This document shows, one piece after another, positions 24,601-33,399 of a stretch of 64,000 nucleotides of DNA (positions are counted from its first letter, which is position 1; each line of letters opens with the position of its first letter). Under the pieces are notes generated by a model. It searched no databases. It was not told where the DNA came from and saw nothing but the letters and a program-made list of their open reading frames with translations. Origin of the DNA: Arion vulgaris (lineage: Eukaryota; Mollusca; Gastropoda; Stylommatophora; Arionidae); NCBI GenBank assembly GCA_020796225.1, contig CM036753.1:88149703-88213702 (forward strand), written 5' to 3'. A program made the position numbers and the translations under genes.

Positions 24601-27600
24601 TTGAAATTGTGAGAAAAAAAATCCAACTTACCAAGGGCCTTGAGGAACAATATGGTGAATAAGTCAGTGTAACTGCTCTCTTTATATAAGTAATCCATTT
24701 ATGAATACACAAAAATTAAGAAAATATTGACGGAATATATGGTTTACTAACTGTTCGCAAATTAACAACACGACCATCTTTGAAGAAATTTCCATTAAAA
24801 ATTGTCAAATTGAAGATTTCACATACTAAACATTCATGTCTCATAATATATAATCACATACAGTGGAAATTATAGCAATATTTACAGGAATAAAGAACTA
24901 AAGTATATGAATAATAGTCCTAACATAGCAACTATATAACTAAGTTTAACTGTGATACTGGTCAAAGCAATACTTGGGACATAGCGAAGGCTTTGATGTG
25001 CATCCCTAATTATGTAAATGTAAATTATGTAAATTATTAATAATCGACGTATTTAAATCACAAACTTCTGTGTCATCAGAAGCTTCACTATCTTCACTAT
25101 CAGTATCTACATCTTCATGCAACCAATCTCGCCCTTCTGCAGCTGTAAAACGTGCAGAACGAGCTGATAACAAACCATTTCTAGACTCTGAATTGTTAGA
25201 CATTATTTTTAATCACAGGGTAACTTGAAAACGAAAATTAAACTTGGTTTCACTTCTGATTCTAGTCAAAACCACGATGTTGTGATTTGGTTATCGTTAG
25301 TACTTCCTTTCTACTTAGTTTCCGGTTGATATAAAACTACAATCGGGGTGAAAATTAATAAAAACTCAACGCAATAGTAGCCGTCTTTTAAAAGACGCTT
25401 GGGACACGCAGATAAGAAATATGTGCACTACAGTGTTCAACGGGACTGAATCAGTTAAGCCTAGAAAAACCTTTCAGCCAAGAATGAGTTTTGATTTGGT
25501 TATATTAGGTTGTTTTGGCTATTTGAACTAGAGTTGTTGCACAATAAATGTAATGGTGTCTGTTTACGTACAACCTGTAAGCATTCTGAAGTGTATTAGA
25601 TGCTCGGCAAATCGAACAATTCGACTAAAACGTATATGTACGAAAATGATCTATAAATTTATACAACATAGAATAAATAATCGAGTTCGCTAAAAACAGT
25701 AGGTTAATTTAATCAAGCAAAAAGTCGACTCAAGTTAATTGCTTCGTTTCTTCCTGTATTGTACGGTGTCTCTGCTCTTTATTATTGATTGCTCGTGGTC
25801 TATCTAGCACGTGGTCCAGCAGGCCTTCCTTTCATTTTGCTTAATATAATATTTATGAATATATTGTATTATTTAATCAGAATTTCTCTAATCTGAATGA
25901 AACACAGTATTTGAGAGATAATGGATAGATAGTGGAGTAAAAAAGTAAATAACACACAGGGCGACTAAAGTCTGAACTAAAACTATATATTCAACAATCA
26001 TTTAAATAGTTGCACAATACAATAGTATTGTTCACACAGTCAATGGCCACTAAAAGGGTTAAAACCCTTTTAGTGGCCATTGTTGTGATGAAAAATGTTG
26101 CAGGAGCGAAACTGTCATCGATTTGGTGTAAAAACAGACAACAGCACATTTTGGATTTTGCAGATAACATTGCTTTGTTAAGTAAAAACAACCAAGATAT
26201 GCAAAAAAAAAAGCAAACAATTTCTCACCAATAGTTTTACAAGTTGGACTGCCGATAAGCTAAATAAGAAGATAAATATAATGAAAATCCATACGACAAG
26301 TTATGCTGATATCACAATAGAATCCCAAATAATAAATAAAGCAGAACAGTTCATCTACTTGTGTAACAATTTAAACTGCACGGGCGATATCAAATAGTAA
26401 GTTATGCTACGAAATGTCAAAGCATTAACAGCTTTAAAGCAACCTAAATGAAAAATTAATGATAATTTATATACACAATTTTATTACGAATTTTCAATTC
26501 CGCTGTTGTCTCAGTTCTAAGATTTGCCAGCGAAATTTGAAAATTAACTAAGATATATAAATTAAGTTGATTGCAATTGAAACTATATGTCTGGCAAAAA
26601 TAATGAACTTACTATGGTACAAATTAAAAAAGTGATTAACTCAGAGAAAGGGCTGGTCAACCACAATCTGTTATAAGAAGGAAAATATGGAGATATGTTG
26701 GGAACACCTTGACAAGCAATGATGATCGGTACGAGAATCAAGAGTCGAGCAGTAATCTAATAACTTTCAGTTAGTTATGTTTTATAGTAGATTGTAGTCT
26801 CTCTAAGCCGAGGCAAACTTTATCAAGAGTCGAGCAGTAATCTAATAACTTTCAGTTAGTTATGTTTTATAGTAGATTGTAGTCTCTCTAAGCCGAGGCA
26901 AACTTTCTAATCAACTTAGTCTGGAAGCTCAAGGCTTTAATCTAATAACTTTCAGTTAGTTATGTTTTATAGAGATTGAAGTCTCTCTAACTGAGGCACA
27001 CTTTATCAACAGTCGAGCAGTAATCTAATAACTTTCAGTTAGTTATGTTTTATAGGAGATTGAAGTCTCTCTAAACTGAGGCACACTTTATCAACCTCAA
27101 GACGACCTTTTTTAATTATATCAAAGTATGTAGACCAAGAGAAATGAGAAATATGAACTAGCTCCTTGCAAAGAATCCAGTTTATAATCTAGTCGGTATT
27201 GAGAGAAGTTCTCGCAGGTAATCACCAACGAAACCCATATATAACAATTCTCTTTTAGTTAATTACCAATTGAGATCGCATCTATCAACTTCCTATACGC
27301 CCGACTGGTTACCAGAGCCCAAATTTGTGATGTAAAGAATAGAACCACTGTTATCTGCCACGCATTACGTAAGAGGCGACTAAGGAGGTTTGGTTGAAAT
27401 CGGATACACATGTTCTAAACGTGTAGAAGTCTATGCGTTTAGGGACCTACCAAATCAATGTGCAACGTATACACATTCTTGGCACAGATCAAACATATCA
27501 CAATGAGTGATTAAAATTGGTTGTAAAGAACGAACGCAAAGAAGAACTTCCTATTACGTAATCATCAACAAAGCTAATATCCATTGATTCTCTCCTAGGT

Positions 27601-27761
27601 ACGACGCCACTGACATGAACTTGTACCGAAGCGCTCTGAGCGCATGTGTCGTGAAAGGACTGCCAAATGTCAGGGACTACATCTATCAGAACCGTGTCTT
27701 CCGTGACGTCGATAACTCGACAACAGTTGATCCTCCACTAGATTCAGTCTTAAGCTCTTGA
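3465..27761 (+). CDS. KLHL10: KLHL10-like kelch protein, C-terminal half (7 exons)
   Basis: Exons 3465-3611, 6310-6415, 11163-11310, 15801-15968, 20549-20820, 22925-23016 and 27599-27761 join to 1096 nt. Adding the two bases apparently missing from exon 4 makes 1098 nt, or 365 residues plus a stop. The product has the end of the BACK region (TLRFLYELDMDD), the linker NPIARPRIPHE, and six kelch repeats, each with its GG (MGGWSGG, IGGFDG, MGGFDG, CGGFNG, LGGFNG, IGGFNG). Blocks such as RAYHG, CYVSV, RSDASATTL, YICGGFNG, RRSG.GVIAY, PRSNF and FNVECYD identify the KLHL10 family over other kelch proteins. In mammals KLHL10 bridges CUL3 to substrates in spermatids and is needed for male fertility; the same role here is inference. 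BTB and most BACK exons must lie upstream. No poly(A) signal was identified. Confidence 0.93.
3612..4330. other. Intron with SINE-like fragment and AT repeats
   Basis: About 3815-3900 resembles a tRNA-derived head, with tggttcaaaccc matching a pol III B box. It probably marks a decayed SINE on the + strand. The short open frames have no gene-like features. Confidence 0.45.
4340..5500 (+). repeat. GC-richer dispersed repeat of unknown class, copy 1
   Basis: This stretch shares ordered blocks with 52650-53780: gccgtatatttgggct, atctacgccaa, a block with agtatcg(g/c)cc, ttcttccggggatgtta, acagtacc(g/t)tgc, gcattttat, ctgccactacc and tctgtttccagggt. Both copies are in + orientation and clearly diverged. 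Copy 1 has an internal duplication (about 4345-4480 and 4490-4620). No protein motif or terminal repeat could be recognised, so I cannot assign it to LTR, DIRS, SINE or satellite. Confidence 0.75.
5501..6309. other. Intronic sequence, no recognised feature
   Basis: AT-rich single-copy-looking sequence up to the exon acceptor at 6309. I see no gene or mobile-element terminus. Confidence 0.5.
6310..6415 (+). CDS. KLHL10: KLHL10-like exon: kelch repeat 1
   Basis: Acceptor gtgtatag, donor GCCG|gtaagg (strong). The exon is 106 nt, entered in phase 0 and left in phase 1. It encodes MGGWSGGAPTNMVETYD, with the GG and the following Tyr and Trp (ADRW) of the first blade. Confidence 0.92.
6416..6600. 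repeat. Short degenerate repeat beside the exon
   Basis: Three or four imperfect copies of a ~40-bp unit containing catgtaagaaatgtaga and attacccctta occur right after the exon donor (about 6430-6560). Confidence 0.6.
6640..8010 (+). pseudogene. Penelope-like retroelement remnant (RT end plus GIY-YIG)
   Basis: In several frames the + strand carries the C-terminal half of a Penelope-like element. Around 6850-7010 it reads FLDITISQSTITTSVYYNPTD and LRLRRLCSED, typical of the end of the RT domain. After more frame changes, 7269-7733 encodes a zinc-finger-like Cys region and a GIY-YIG nuclease core: IIYAITCKRCNNAYIGETG, then the conserved RF..H, a late Glu (LENRFI) and GLNAL. In active families GIY-YIG nicks DNA to prime reverse transcription. 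The reading frame is broken upstream, so this is a 5'-truncated dead copy in a KLHL10 intron. The 3' flank holds ttgataaaggccctttggtc and cgaaacgttg, common at Penelope 3' ends. Confidence 0.85.
8066..8500. repeat. 35-bp tandem repeat with diverged outlying copies
   Basis: Four to five copies of a 35-bp unit (ttgtcatgtatcaaatacat + acgatttctagcagc) lie at 8077-8240. Degraded copies follow at about 8385-8500. The array lies directly behind the Penelope remnant and may have grown from its 3' end. Confidence 0.9.
8501..9086. other. Intronic sequence, no recognised feature
   Basis: No gene-like frame or repeat terminus could be supported here. Confidence 0.45.
9087..9480 (+). pseudogene. LINE 3'-end remnant
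   Basis: Short frames on the + strand read QRLKWFGHLVRTDPN and, after stops, a basic region. The motif RLKWFGH is the conserved start of the post-RT tail in many non-LTR retrotransposons. Stops and frame changes show it is dead. Confidence 0.75.
9481..11162. other. Intron: unknown sequence and reversed dispersed repeat
   Basis: About 10100-10320 is a reverse-orientation copy of the repeat found at 27287 and 35170 (shared tcgcctcttacgacatgcgtg and ggtaacagtggttc blocks). The flanking sequence (9481-10100, 10330-11162) shows nothing I can name. Confidence 0.55.
11163..11310 (+). CDS. KLHL10: KLHL10-like exon: kelch repeat 2
   Basis: Acceptor ctttctag, donor AAAAG|gtagga. The exon is 148 nt, entered in phase 1 (split Gly) and left in phase 2 (split Arg). 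It encodes PRAYHG, then VIGGFDGVEYFNS and W of blade 2, ending PMNCK. Confidence 0.93.
11311..15800. other. Long KLHL10 intron, mostly unique AT-rich sequence
   Basis: About 12365-12530 is the second copy of the dispersed repeat at 1600-1765. About 14205-14300 begins cagtgctatccaacttg, resembling a hAT-type terminus, with a weaker relative near 23185. I found no other exon, RNA gene or intact element. Confidence 0.5.
15801..15968 (+). CDS. KLHL10: KLHL10-like exon: kelch repeat 3, with two apparent 1-bp deletions
   Basis: Acceptor tatattag, donor GGGCG|gtaggg. The frame entering the exon gives CYVSVALL, then breaks. From 15836 the conserved frame resumes (YAMGGFDGHVRQNS to RSDASATTLG). Between them, family length and the kelch pattern (small residue, Gly, Ile/Val, Tyr) are restored if one base is missing after 15824 and one in the A/T run near 15833. 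The rest of the exon is intact and spliced correctly, so an assembly error is more likely than a pseudogene. Confidence 0.88.
15969..16377. other. Start of KLHL10 intron 4
   Basis: It contains a few short repeats of atgtcttacttctc (about 16010-16095), which look like early relatives of the big array that follows. Confidence 0.5.
16378..20337. repeat. ~4-kb intronic array of 38-bp splice-acceptor-like units
   Basis: Roughly 100 copies of a unit of about 38 bp: tatagattaac, a spacer, then ttacttctgtcttacag. Two main subtypes occur. In the first half the spacer is ccacagatgg or ccacacg; from about 18400 it is caacttgtg. Shorter 31-36-bp variants are mixed into the first half. On the + strand (the KLHL10 sense strand) each unit has a branch-point-like TTAAC, a pyrimidine tract and CAG. 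A block of mixed variants at about 16890-17035 recurs at about 17920-18155, a higher-order duplication. Units at 19000-20150 are full of one- to three-base losses, while the last five (about 20170-20335) are perfect. Confidence 0.97.
20549..20820 (+). CDS. KLHL10: KLHL10-like exon: kelch repeats 4 and 5
   Basis: Acceptor cgaccag (a short, weak pyrimidine tract), donor ACCGAG|gtatgt. The exon is 272 nt. It completes a split Gly and encodes two blades, VYICGGFNGQECMNSAEYF and VYALGGFNGVTRMN, with W in each (GQW, RQW), ending in PRSNFATE. It is the longest coding exon in the window. Confidence 0.95.
20821..20934. other. Start of KLHL10 intron 5
   Basis: A short spacer between the exon donor and the 41-bp array. 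Nothing else is recognised. Confidence 0.4.
20935..21135. repeat. 41-bp tandem repeat in KLHL10 intron 5
   Basis: Five copies of a 41-bp unit (acatctcggttcctctccgc + agaactgacacgtccctatat); one copy lacks a base. On the sense strand each unit holds ctgac followed about 36 bases later by ttcctctccgcag, again the layout of a 3' splice site. Confidence 0.95.
21136..22924. other. Rest of KLHL10 intron 5
   Basis: Mostly AT-rich sequence without recognisable genes, apart from the reversed LINE tail at 22130-22440. Confidence 0.5.
22130..22440 (-). pseudogene. LINE 3'-end remnant
   Basis: On the - strand a frame reads KRCWRWIRHVMRVE, which corresponds to the RRWRWIGHVLR motif of the RTE-like group whose tail (LRWTPEGKRK) is also seen at about 60045. 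The frame is disrupted. Confidence 0.6.
22925..23016 (+). CDS. KLHL10: KLHL10-like exon: kelch repeat 6
   Basis: Acceptor ggtttttttcag (strong), donor GAATG|gtaaat. The exon is 92 nt, entered in phase 0 and left in phase 2 (split Trp). It encodes LFAIGGFNGVTTIFNVECYD and most of the ADEW motif. Confidence 0.95.
23017..23688. other. Start of KLHL10 intron 6
   Basis: About 23185-23300 is weakly similar to the hAT-like terminus at 14205. Nothing else is supported. Confidence 0.4.
23693..23826. mobile_element. piggyBac-type MITE, copy 1
   Basis: A 134-bp element between TTAA tetranucleotides (23689-23692, 23827-23830). Its termini CTCTTTCGTC and GGAGTAAAAGAG are inverted. It is homologous to 46508-46633 (shared taatttagtatacat and gcgtccgga blocks). 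TTAA targets with C-rich ends fit piggyBac. Confidence 0.82.
24364..25454 (-). mobile_element. piggyBac-type element, internally deleted
   Basis: TTAA at 24360-24363 and 25455-25458 flank inverted termini CTGATTCAGTACC and GGGACTGAATCAG. The 1091-bp length is under half of an autonomous piggyBac. Near its right end it keeps a short open frame (25006-25203, - strand) resembling the acidic N-terminus of piggyBac transposases. The remaining interior is AT-rich and non-coding. I infer a deletion derivative moved in trans. Confidence 0.75.
25006..25203 (-). pseudogene. N-terminal fragment of a piggyBac-like transposase
   Basis: 65 codons starting with ATG about 250 bp inside the element's right end. 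Residues 28-48 are very acidic (DVDTDSEDSEASDDTE), the typical feature of piggyBac N-termini ahead of the DDD catalytic domain. The frame then runs into a low-complexity Asn/His/Leu tail and a stop. No catalytic domain is present. Confidence 0.5.
25459..26040. other. Intronic sequence, no recognised feature
   Basis: AT-rich; no gene or transposon terminus identified. Confidence 0.4.
26041..26082. repeat. Near-perfect palindrome (20-bp arms, 2-bp centre)
   Basis: The arm caatggccactaaaagggtt is followed by aa and then its exact inverse. Weaker pairing (ttcacacag versus ctgtgatgaa-like flanks) extends the stem. It could extrude as a cruciform or fold as an RNA hairpin; its origin may be two abutting transposon ends. 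Confidence 0.9.
26738..27090. repeat. ~85-bp tandem repeat, four copies
   Basis: An 85-bp unit (agtcgagcagtaatctaata + actttcagttagttatg...) is repeated at 26738, 26823, about 26930 and about 27010. The third copy is partly replaced. Each copy holds aagccgaggca or a variant, which also occurs inverted in the dispersed repeat at 12365. Confidence 0.88.
27287..27535 (+). repeat. Dispersed SINE-like repeat, copy 1
   Basis: About 250 bp nearly collinear with 35170-35435. It starts cgcccgactggttacc, contains ccactgtta and gcgactaaggaggtt, and ends in gtaaagaacgaacgcaaaga plus a GAA-rich tail. The start resembles a tRNA A-box region, so it may be a tRNA-derived SINE. Reversed fragments occur at 10100-10320 and 52500-52640. 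It ends about 60 bp before the last KLHL10 exon. Confidence 0.75.
27599..27761 (+). CDS. KLHL10: KLHL10-like terminal exon with stop
   Basis: Acceptor ctctcctag. The first base completes Trp, then YDATDMNLYRSALSACVV follows, matching the C-terminus of KLHL10 where the last strand closes the propeller. A 34-residue tail ends in TGA at 27759-27761. A reversed LINE tail begins about 140 bp downstream, so the 3' UTR is short or contains LINE sequence. Confidence 0.95.
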
Positions 27762-27899
27762 CAGTCAAATTCTCACGGACATGCCAGTTCGTCGTCACAA
27801 TTACGGTACAGAAATTTCGCGTAAGAAGAGGAACTTCTAGTTCTTGAAAAGCTCATTTATCAAGGTAAGAACTGACATGAACAATGTCTTTCTTTTATT

Positions 27900-28165
27900 T
27901 GAATACATTCTTCTTCTTCTTTATTCTTTTGTCGTCACACTGCTACCGGGTTGTTTCCCAGTGTCGTGGTTTTCTGTTGTCCTGTTCTGGCGGTTTGGGT
28001 GATTGTTATTTTTGCACCTTGACAGGATTCTGCTCTAAATGTTCTTTCCTTATGTTCTCGCTTTCTTTCCTGGTGTTCTGTTGTAGAAGACTCTGTATAC
28101 TGTGGAGTTTGGATGTATTCTTATTAAGTGGCCAAACCACTTCCTTCTTTGAATACATTAAACAT
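27900..28165 (-). pseudogene. LINE 3'-end remnant behind KLHL10
   Basis: The - strand reads a broken VVWPLNKN/WFGHLIR-type tail, and its 3' end (gtgtgacgacaaaagaa after a cgacactggg block) matches 40290-40475. Those are two copies of one LINE family. Confidence 0.7.
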
Positions 28166-28479
28166 GTATTTAATTGAGCATGTCAACTATTGATCATTGT
28201 ATTGCTTTTTAAAATACTTCATCCCAAACACCATTCTCTATATACATCTCTTATACATTTTCTTTACCAGTGAAAAACAAAATTACTGCTTATCATTAAA
28301 ATGTATATTAGTTTTCTGACTAGCGTTTTAAATAGGACACAGCGTTAAAATTGTTCATATCACTATGCCAGTTTTTCCTTGCAGTTTTTGCAACAAAATC
28401 ATATTTATAGATTTTCTTTGTTATTTACCTATCCCCTAACTGCCTTCCAAAACAATGACTAGAAAACCGTAACAATAAT

Positions 28480-28800
28480 ATAGAATATATCCAGAAAGAA
28501 CTCAAAATCAAAGAAAACTGGCTGCTGCTACAAAAAAGAAAATTGAGATATTTTGGACATATAAAAAGACATGAAGGGCTGAGAAGACCATCATGGAAGG
28601 AGGCATACCGGCAAAGAGATGAAGAGTAAGACCACGGAGAAGATGAATTCAGGATGTAACTGATGGTTTGAACATGACAGCTGCAGAGGCAGGACATCTG
28701 GCCTATGAGAGAGAGAAAATTCCGGAGGACTGTTGGGGTGGCCAAAATTTGCTCAGGACAAGCTATTTGATGAAGATGATGATCCCCCTCATGGAATGAG
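28480..28800 (+). pseudogene. LINE 3'-end remnant
   Basis: The + strand encodes, across one frame, RPRRRWIQDVTDGLNMTAAE then AGHLAYEREKFRR. The same peptide occurs at 42853-43047 on the - strand (KRWIQGVTDNLSMTAAEAGH), so both belong to one family. Stops interrupt the upstream part. Confidence 0.82.
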
Positions 28801-28859
28801 CTCATGAAATGTCCTGTAAGACACAAATTTGTGCACATGGACTAATAGTAAGATTCTTA

Positions 28860-29179
28860 CAACATACAAACTAACTTGATAGTTCTACGTCTGCTGAATC
28901 ATAATGTAGCACGGTGTCAGATATGATTGGTCATAGCAGAGACTGTTTATGTTGACTCACGTCTACACAACGCACCATGTAAGAAAACAACTGTTGTGCT
29001 TGATCCGTTTGTGCCTTTTATCCATTTAACCAATATTTATATCTCATTTGACATTGATTGACAAACATCGTTTTTTAATACTATTGCGGAAACACAATAT
29101 TTATAAATATCGCTATTGCATGTTTAAATATTTTGTTCGTTGTGAACGTTAATATTTTGAAATGATATTCCCTATCACA
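28860..29179. other. Intergenic sequence, no recognised feature
   Basis: AT-rich and non-coding as far as can be seen. Confidence 0.4.
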
Positions 29180-29345
29180 CAGTGGCGGCTCGTCATTAAG
29201 GGCATGTAGGGATGGGCCCCATCAAAAAAATGTGTAACGTGTATTTATTATTTTATAAATTAAAACATAACCCAATACAAAACCATGACTTCTCCGAAAA
29301 TTTGTGCTTGGTTCCACCAACAAAAATGATCACGAGCCGCCAATG
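29180..29345 (+). mobile_element. hAT-type MITE, copy B
   Basis: 166 bp, same family and orientation as 2331-2492. Termini are CAGTGGCGGCTCGT and ACGAGCCGCCAATG (one mismatch). A perfect 8-bp duplication CTATCACA flanks it (29172-29179, 29346-29353). Confidence 0.93.
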
Positions 29346-29537
29346 CTATCACATATTCTCCTTTAAAATTTTAAACAAAAATAACCTTTGGTAATGACGA
29401 CATTCAATAATGTCAATATTTAACAAAAAATTAGATATTTAAAAATATACAAGAGAATGAGACAAGACTACAGAGCTTTCAGGTGTAGCTTATAATTATT
29501 CATTACTTCGTTAAATTCAACATTCCTTTTTTTTCAG

Positions 29538-29593
29538 AAGTCAGAACCGGAAAATATGTTCCTGAACGTAAAGATGTAACAGATGATTCTTAC
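29538..29593 (+). CDS. Possible exon of unknown gene
   Basis: A strong acceptor (ccttttttttcag) and donor (TAC|gtaaag) bound 56 nt with one open frame, VRTGKYVPERKDVTDDSY, entered with one borrowed base and left in phase 0. It could belong upstream of the + strand gene at 33162, but the phases do not join directly and a degenerate repeat starts at its 3' end. Confidence 0.25.
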
Positions 29594-29975
29594 GTAAAGG
29601 CAGCGTGGAGAAAGTGTGCACATAGAAATGTAATAGATAGATTTTTCCCTACTCAATGGCAGCGTGGTGACATCTTGTATATAGAAGCGTAAAAAGAATT
29701 CTACTCAAAGATAGCGCGAGAAAAGCTTGCACCGAGACATTAACATATGATTTTTAATTTAGAACAATTTGTGGCAATCTTGCATAGAAACATGTAAGAG
29801 GTGATTCTTGATCTTGAGCAGCCTGGATCAAGCTTGCACAAACACATATAACAGATGTTTTTTTATTTAGAGAAACCTAGAGCAAGCTTGCACAAAGGCA
29901 GATAAATATGTTTTCATTTAGATAAACCAAGGCAAACTCGCACAAAGGCATATAAAAGATGTTTTTGTCATAGTT
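29594..29975. repeat. Degenerate ~54-bp tandem repeat
   Basis: About seven diverged units, each with a (a/c)aagcttgcac-like core, an acatataa/acatgtaa core and a T-run. The last three (29820-29970) are clearest (agcttgcacaaa...atgttttt). Confidence 0.75.
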
Positions 29976-32540
29976 CAGTATAGGGGAAGCTTACACTCAT
30001 AAATGAGCACTGGTACTGATGTTGGAATGATATTTGCGATAAATTAAGTGCTAAGAAAAACTTATAGAAACAATAAAAATAGAAAGGACATACTTGTTGA
30101 ACAATTGAAATCAAGCAGACAAAGCAACATAACACACCTTCTACATATGCGGGGAAAAAATAGCTTGACTTTAGCAAATTTACGTTAAATCAGTAAATAA
30201 AACAAGCCAAGTCACGGTAATAAAGCAACACACACAAACATTCCACTCAATGTGCGCGATTTAACCTGGACTCTGCTCCCTTAGTGCTTCTAACAAGAAC
30301 ATACATACACATAGCAGCGAGAGAATACGGCCACTTAACTCTTCAAACAGAACAGTGTCAAAATAATCTTCCAAATATATGAGTTAAAGGCACTGTTACA
30401 CTACAAAATATACTTATACACAACAGCAATAACATGAAATAAACCTCAATGTCTTACTATCAAAGGCATATCTCCACAGAGCAAAAACCTTTCTCCTGAA
30501 TGAACGGTAGTGAATTAATTTACATCCGGAACAAACACGCAATGATTGGAACAATAGTCATAACACATACACTAGTATTATATAGCTAAAGACACTGCAC
30601 TTAACACTTCAACTAAACGAGAACAGTCCCAATAACATTATCCGGTTCTGTCAAGTAAGTCTCTAGGCAAACAATGATAGTAATCAGAATACGATATCCG
30701 TTACTATATAAATGATGTCCTAGTCCAATAGCAATAGTATAAGAAAATCATATTTAGTTTCGTTTCCAATAGTTACAGATTTTCATCCAGTTTTAGAATC
30801 GTATATAACTGAACCAGGGCTGCGAGTTTTTACTCTTAGATCTTGGGCATAACCTTCTTTGTTTTGTATTTCTGATAAAAATATATACAAGTTACCATAT
30901 ACAATTCAAGAAGCAGAATATTACTACAACGCTTAAATATATCAATATATTTTATTTTTTAAATTATATAATCTTCATTTCTTATCAAAAACAAGTTCAC
31001 GGAATAAACATCCCGAACCAGTCAGAGTGATGGCATAAAAACTAAAGTCATCAGAACTAATTTTTCAGTGTACGAATTGCTTATAAGGATAGTAAATAGT
31101 CTTCAAATAGTCGTCCCACCATATTTTGTATCTTGTACTATTTTATAGACAGATTCAATGAATTACTGACATGCTATGATTACTGAAACCACTAAAGTGT
31201 ATCATAGATTATGTACAACAGTCTAGAACAATTGAGAAACAAATAATAAGTTTAGAGCTACGTTGTATAAGCAAAATGCTCAAATAATTCAAGTCGTTAC
31301 GTAAATGACTTGAGCAATGGCTGACGTTACTTACTATGTAACTTTCATTACTTCCACGATTTACGTATATGTTTAGGGATTGAAATCCATAATAAAACGG
31401 AGAGAGGCGTGAATGAATGTTGCTTTTGTTTCTATTACCTTGTTTATTTGATCAGTGTTTTGAAACTGGGAGATTGTGTGTATACACAATTTAACCATGG
31501 TTTGTATCTTGTATTTTACATGTTCTTCTTGAGTGTCAAATAGGTTAATTTGTTGTGTACATCTTTTAGTATTTTGCTTTTTCTTCCTAGATTCTGTTCT
31601 TACTATTTTGTTCTTTGAAGCGTCATAAACTAAGAACTTCTATGTTTTCTTTAAAATTGTTATGTCACCTTTTTATAAACTAATCACTTTGTTTTGAGGA
31701 CAGCTTTATCTATGATGATTCAGCCATTGGCGAATAAACCGACGTTGGAAATAAATTAGAGTGAAATGTTGAATGAGTCTACATAAATTCCACGGTGGCG
31801 AATGACACATGTTAATAGCGAGTGTCCTAACAGGGCATTGATTCTGTTTTACTTACACCATTTGTTGCAGGAAGCTAAGCTTCTATGGATGACGTGGGTA
31901 GCCTTTTGTATACCAGGGACCAGACCTGAAACATTTGAGGGCCGGATATCCTCACATACTGAGAAACCGTTATAAATCATCTAATTTGCATGAGCTAACT
32001 AATGCAATGTAGAATTGTATTACTGAGGGAGAGGACGATAATTAAAGAGAGAGAGAGAGAGAGAGAGAGAGAAGGATGGAAAGAGAACGAGAAATGGACA
32101 ATAAATTATAAATAAGTAGTTTACAATTTTAAAAGACGAACGTACTTGAACTTCTCGCACAAGTTTTCCCAAATCTGGTGTTTTGCTAACCGCAATGCGC
32201 AATGTGTTATCAAGATTAACTCAAGGTTATCGCGATACAGAACAAAGAAGTAATCCGCAGTCAATTGTTTCTTGGATAGTCCGATTTTCTTTGTTAGTTT
32301 TTCGTTTTTTTGCTTGACATTGCTATTGTGTAACGTGTTACTAATGATTAGCAATTTTCAACACTTCCATTTCTCTTGTTCATGCTTGGCAGTAGTTCCT
32401 CGCAATAGTTGGTACAACATCAGTACTAACATAGAATTGAATAAAATTGCAAAAAAGCGTGCAGTGTTCTATCAAACATATGTAATTTTCAGCCCCTTTT
32501 CTGATCTAGGTCAGGGAATCCCCGGTCAGTTGTCTGGCCT
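29976..32540. other. Intergenic, no supported gene
   Basis: AT-rich sequence with one (GA)n tract at 32047-32074. The - strand at 32121-32354 has an open frame of 77 codons with protein-like composition (KKIGLSKKQLTADYFFVLYR), but no start context, splice sites or family could be recognised. Confidence 0.45.
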
Positions 32541-32544
32541 AGTT

Positions 32545-32790
32545 ATCTAGAGTTGGCTGTGACTAACTTCATCAAGAAACAACAAATTAAATGGTTCGGT
32601 CACATAAGTAGATTACTACCAGACAGTGCGCCTCAACGAGCAATGCTTCTTGATACAGTACAGTTGATACAAAGCAAAAGGCCTTCCACACAAAATGTGG
32701 ACCTCAGAAGCAACGGAGGCAGTAAAAAAAACACTATTTATGAAGCGCACACAAAAACTCGTTTTAGAAGTCTCTTACATTGAAGATGTG
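32545..32790 (+). pseudogene. LINE 3'-end remnant
   Basis: An open frame reads QQIKWFGHISRLLPDSAPQ, the post-RT tail motif of non-LTR elements, then degenerates. No RT domain precedes it. Confidence 0.75.
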
Positions 32791-33161
32791 AGGCAAAACA
32801 GGATTAGGGAAAAGAAGAAGAAAGAAAGTAGGCTACAGATTATCTTGGTTGTGTTTGGATAATTATATTTGTTTTATTGTTATCACAGTCTTACAAAGTT
32901 GATTGCTTCAGATATTTGCACAGATCTGGCTTATTTGCTTTTGATTGTGTACATATCATTCTCATCAATGACATGATTGGTGTTTTTTCAACTGATCAAT
33001 TGATTATGTTTGTCTGTTTATTATCCAATTATTTGAATCCACACAGCAATACTGATTAGCCGTAGAGGAGAGATATATCTATATTTTCTTGTCATGGCTA
33101 GAGATGGCATTAAGGATATGAGAATGGTGGAAAAACTACAAATTTCTTTATCTTTTTATAG

Positions 33162-33233
33162 TGGAAAACAAGCGCATTCTGCATCTTTTGTATGCTGAAG
33201 ACTCAAATTTAGAGTATCTTTTTCTTTGTGAAG
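33162..33233 (+). CDS. Unidentified gene, + strand, exon a
   Basis: Acceptor tctttttatag, donor GAAG|gtaact. The exon is 72 nt, entered needing one base and left in phase 1. It encodes ENKRILHLLYAEDSNLEY and LFLCE. The split codon completes exactly with exon b. No known family was recognised, and upstream exons were not found. Confidence 0.5.
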
Positions 33234-33399
33234 GTAACTATTATATATTGGCATTTATATCTTACCTGTGGGCATGTTTATCAACCTGCTATTCTCCAAA
33301 GCGGTGTTTGAAATAAATACATTGGTTATATTAAGCATCGATACAATATTAAATAGTGCACGTGGTCATCTTAATTTTGTCAAATTGAAACTAAATACA

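Noticed and set aside
28425..28838. 137-codon - strand frame
   Set aside because: Shadow of the + strand LINE tail, whose peptide matches another copy in the window.
31860..31890. Possible exon after ttgttgcag
   Set aside because: The acceptor is fair, but the open segment is only about nine codons with a poor donor and no neighbours in phase.
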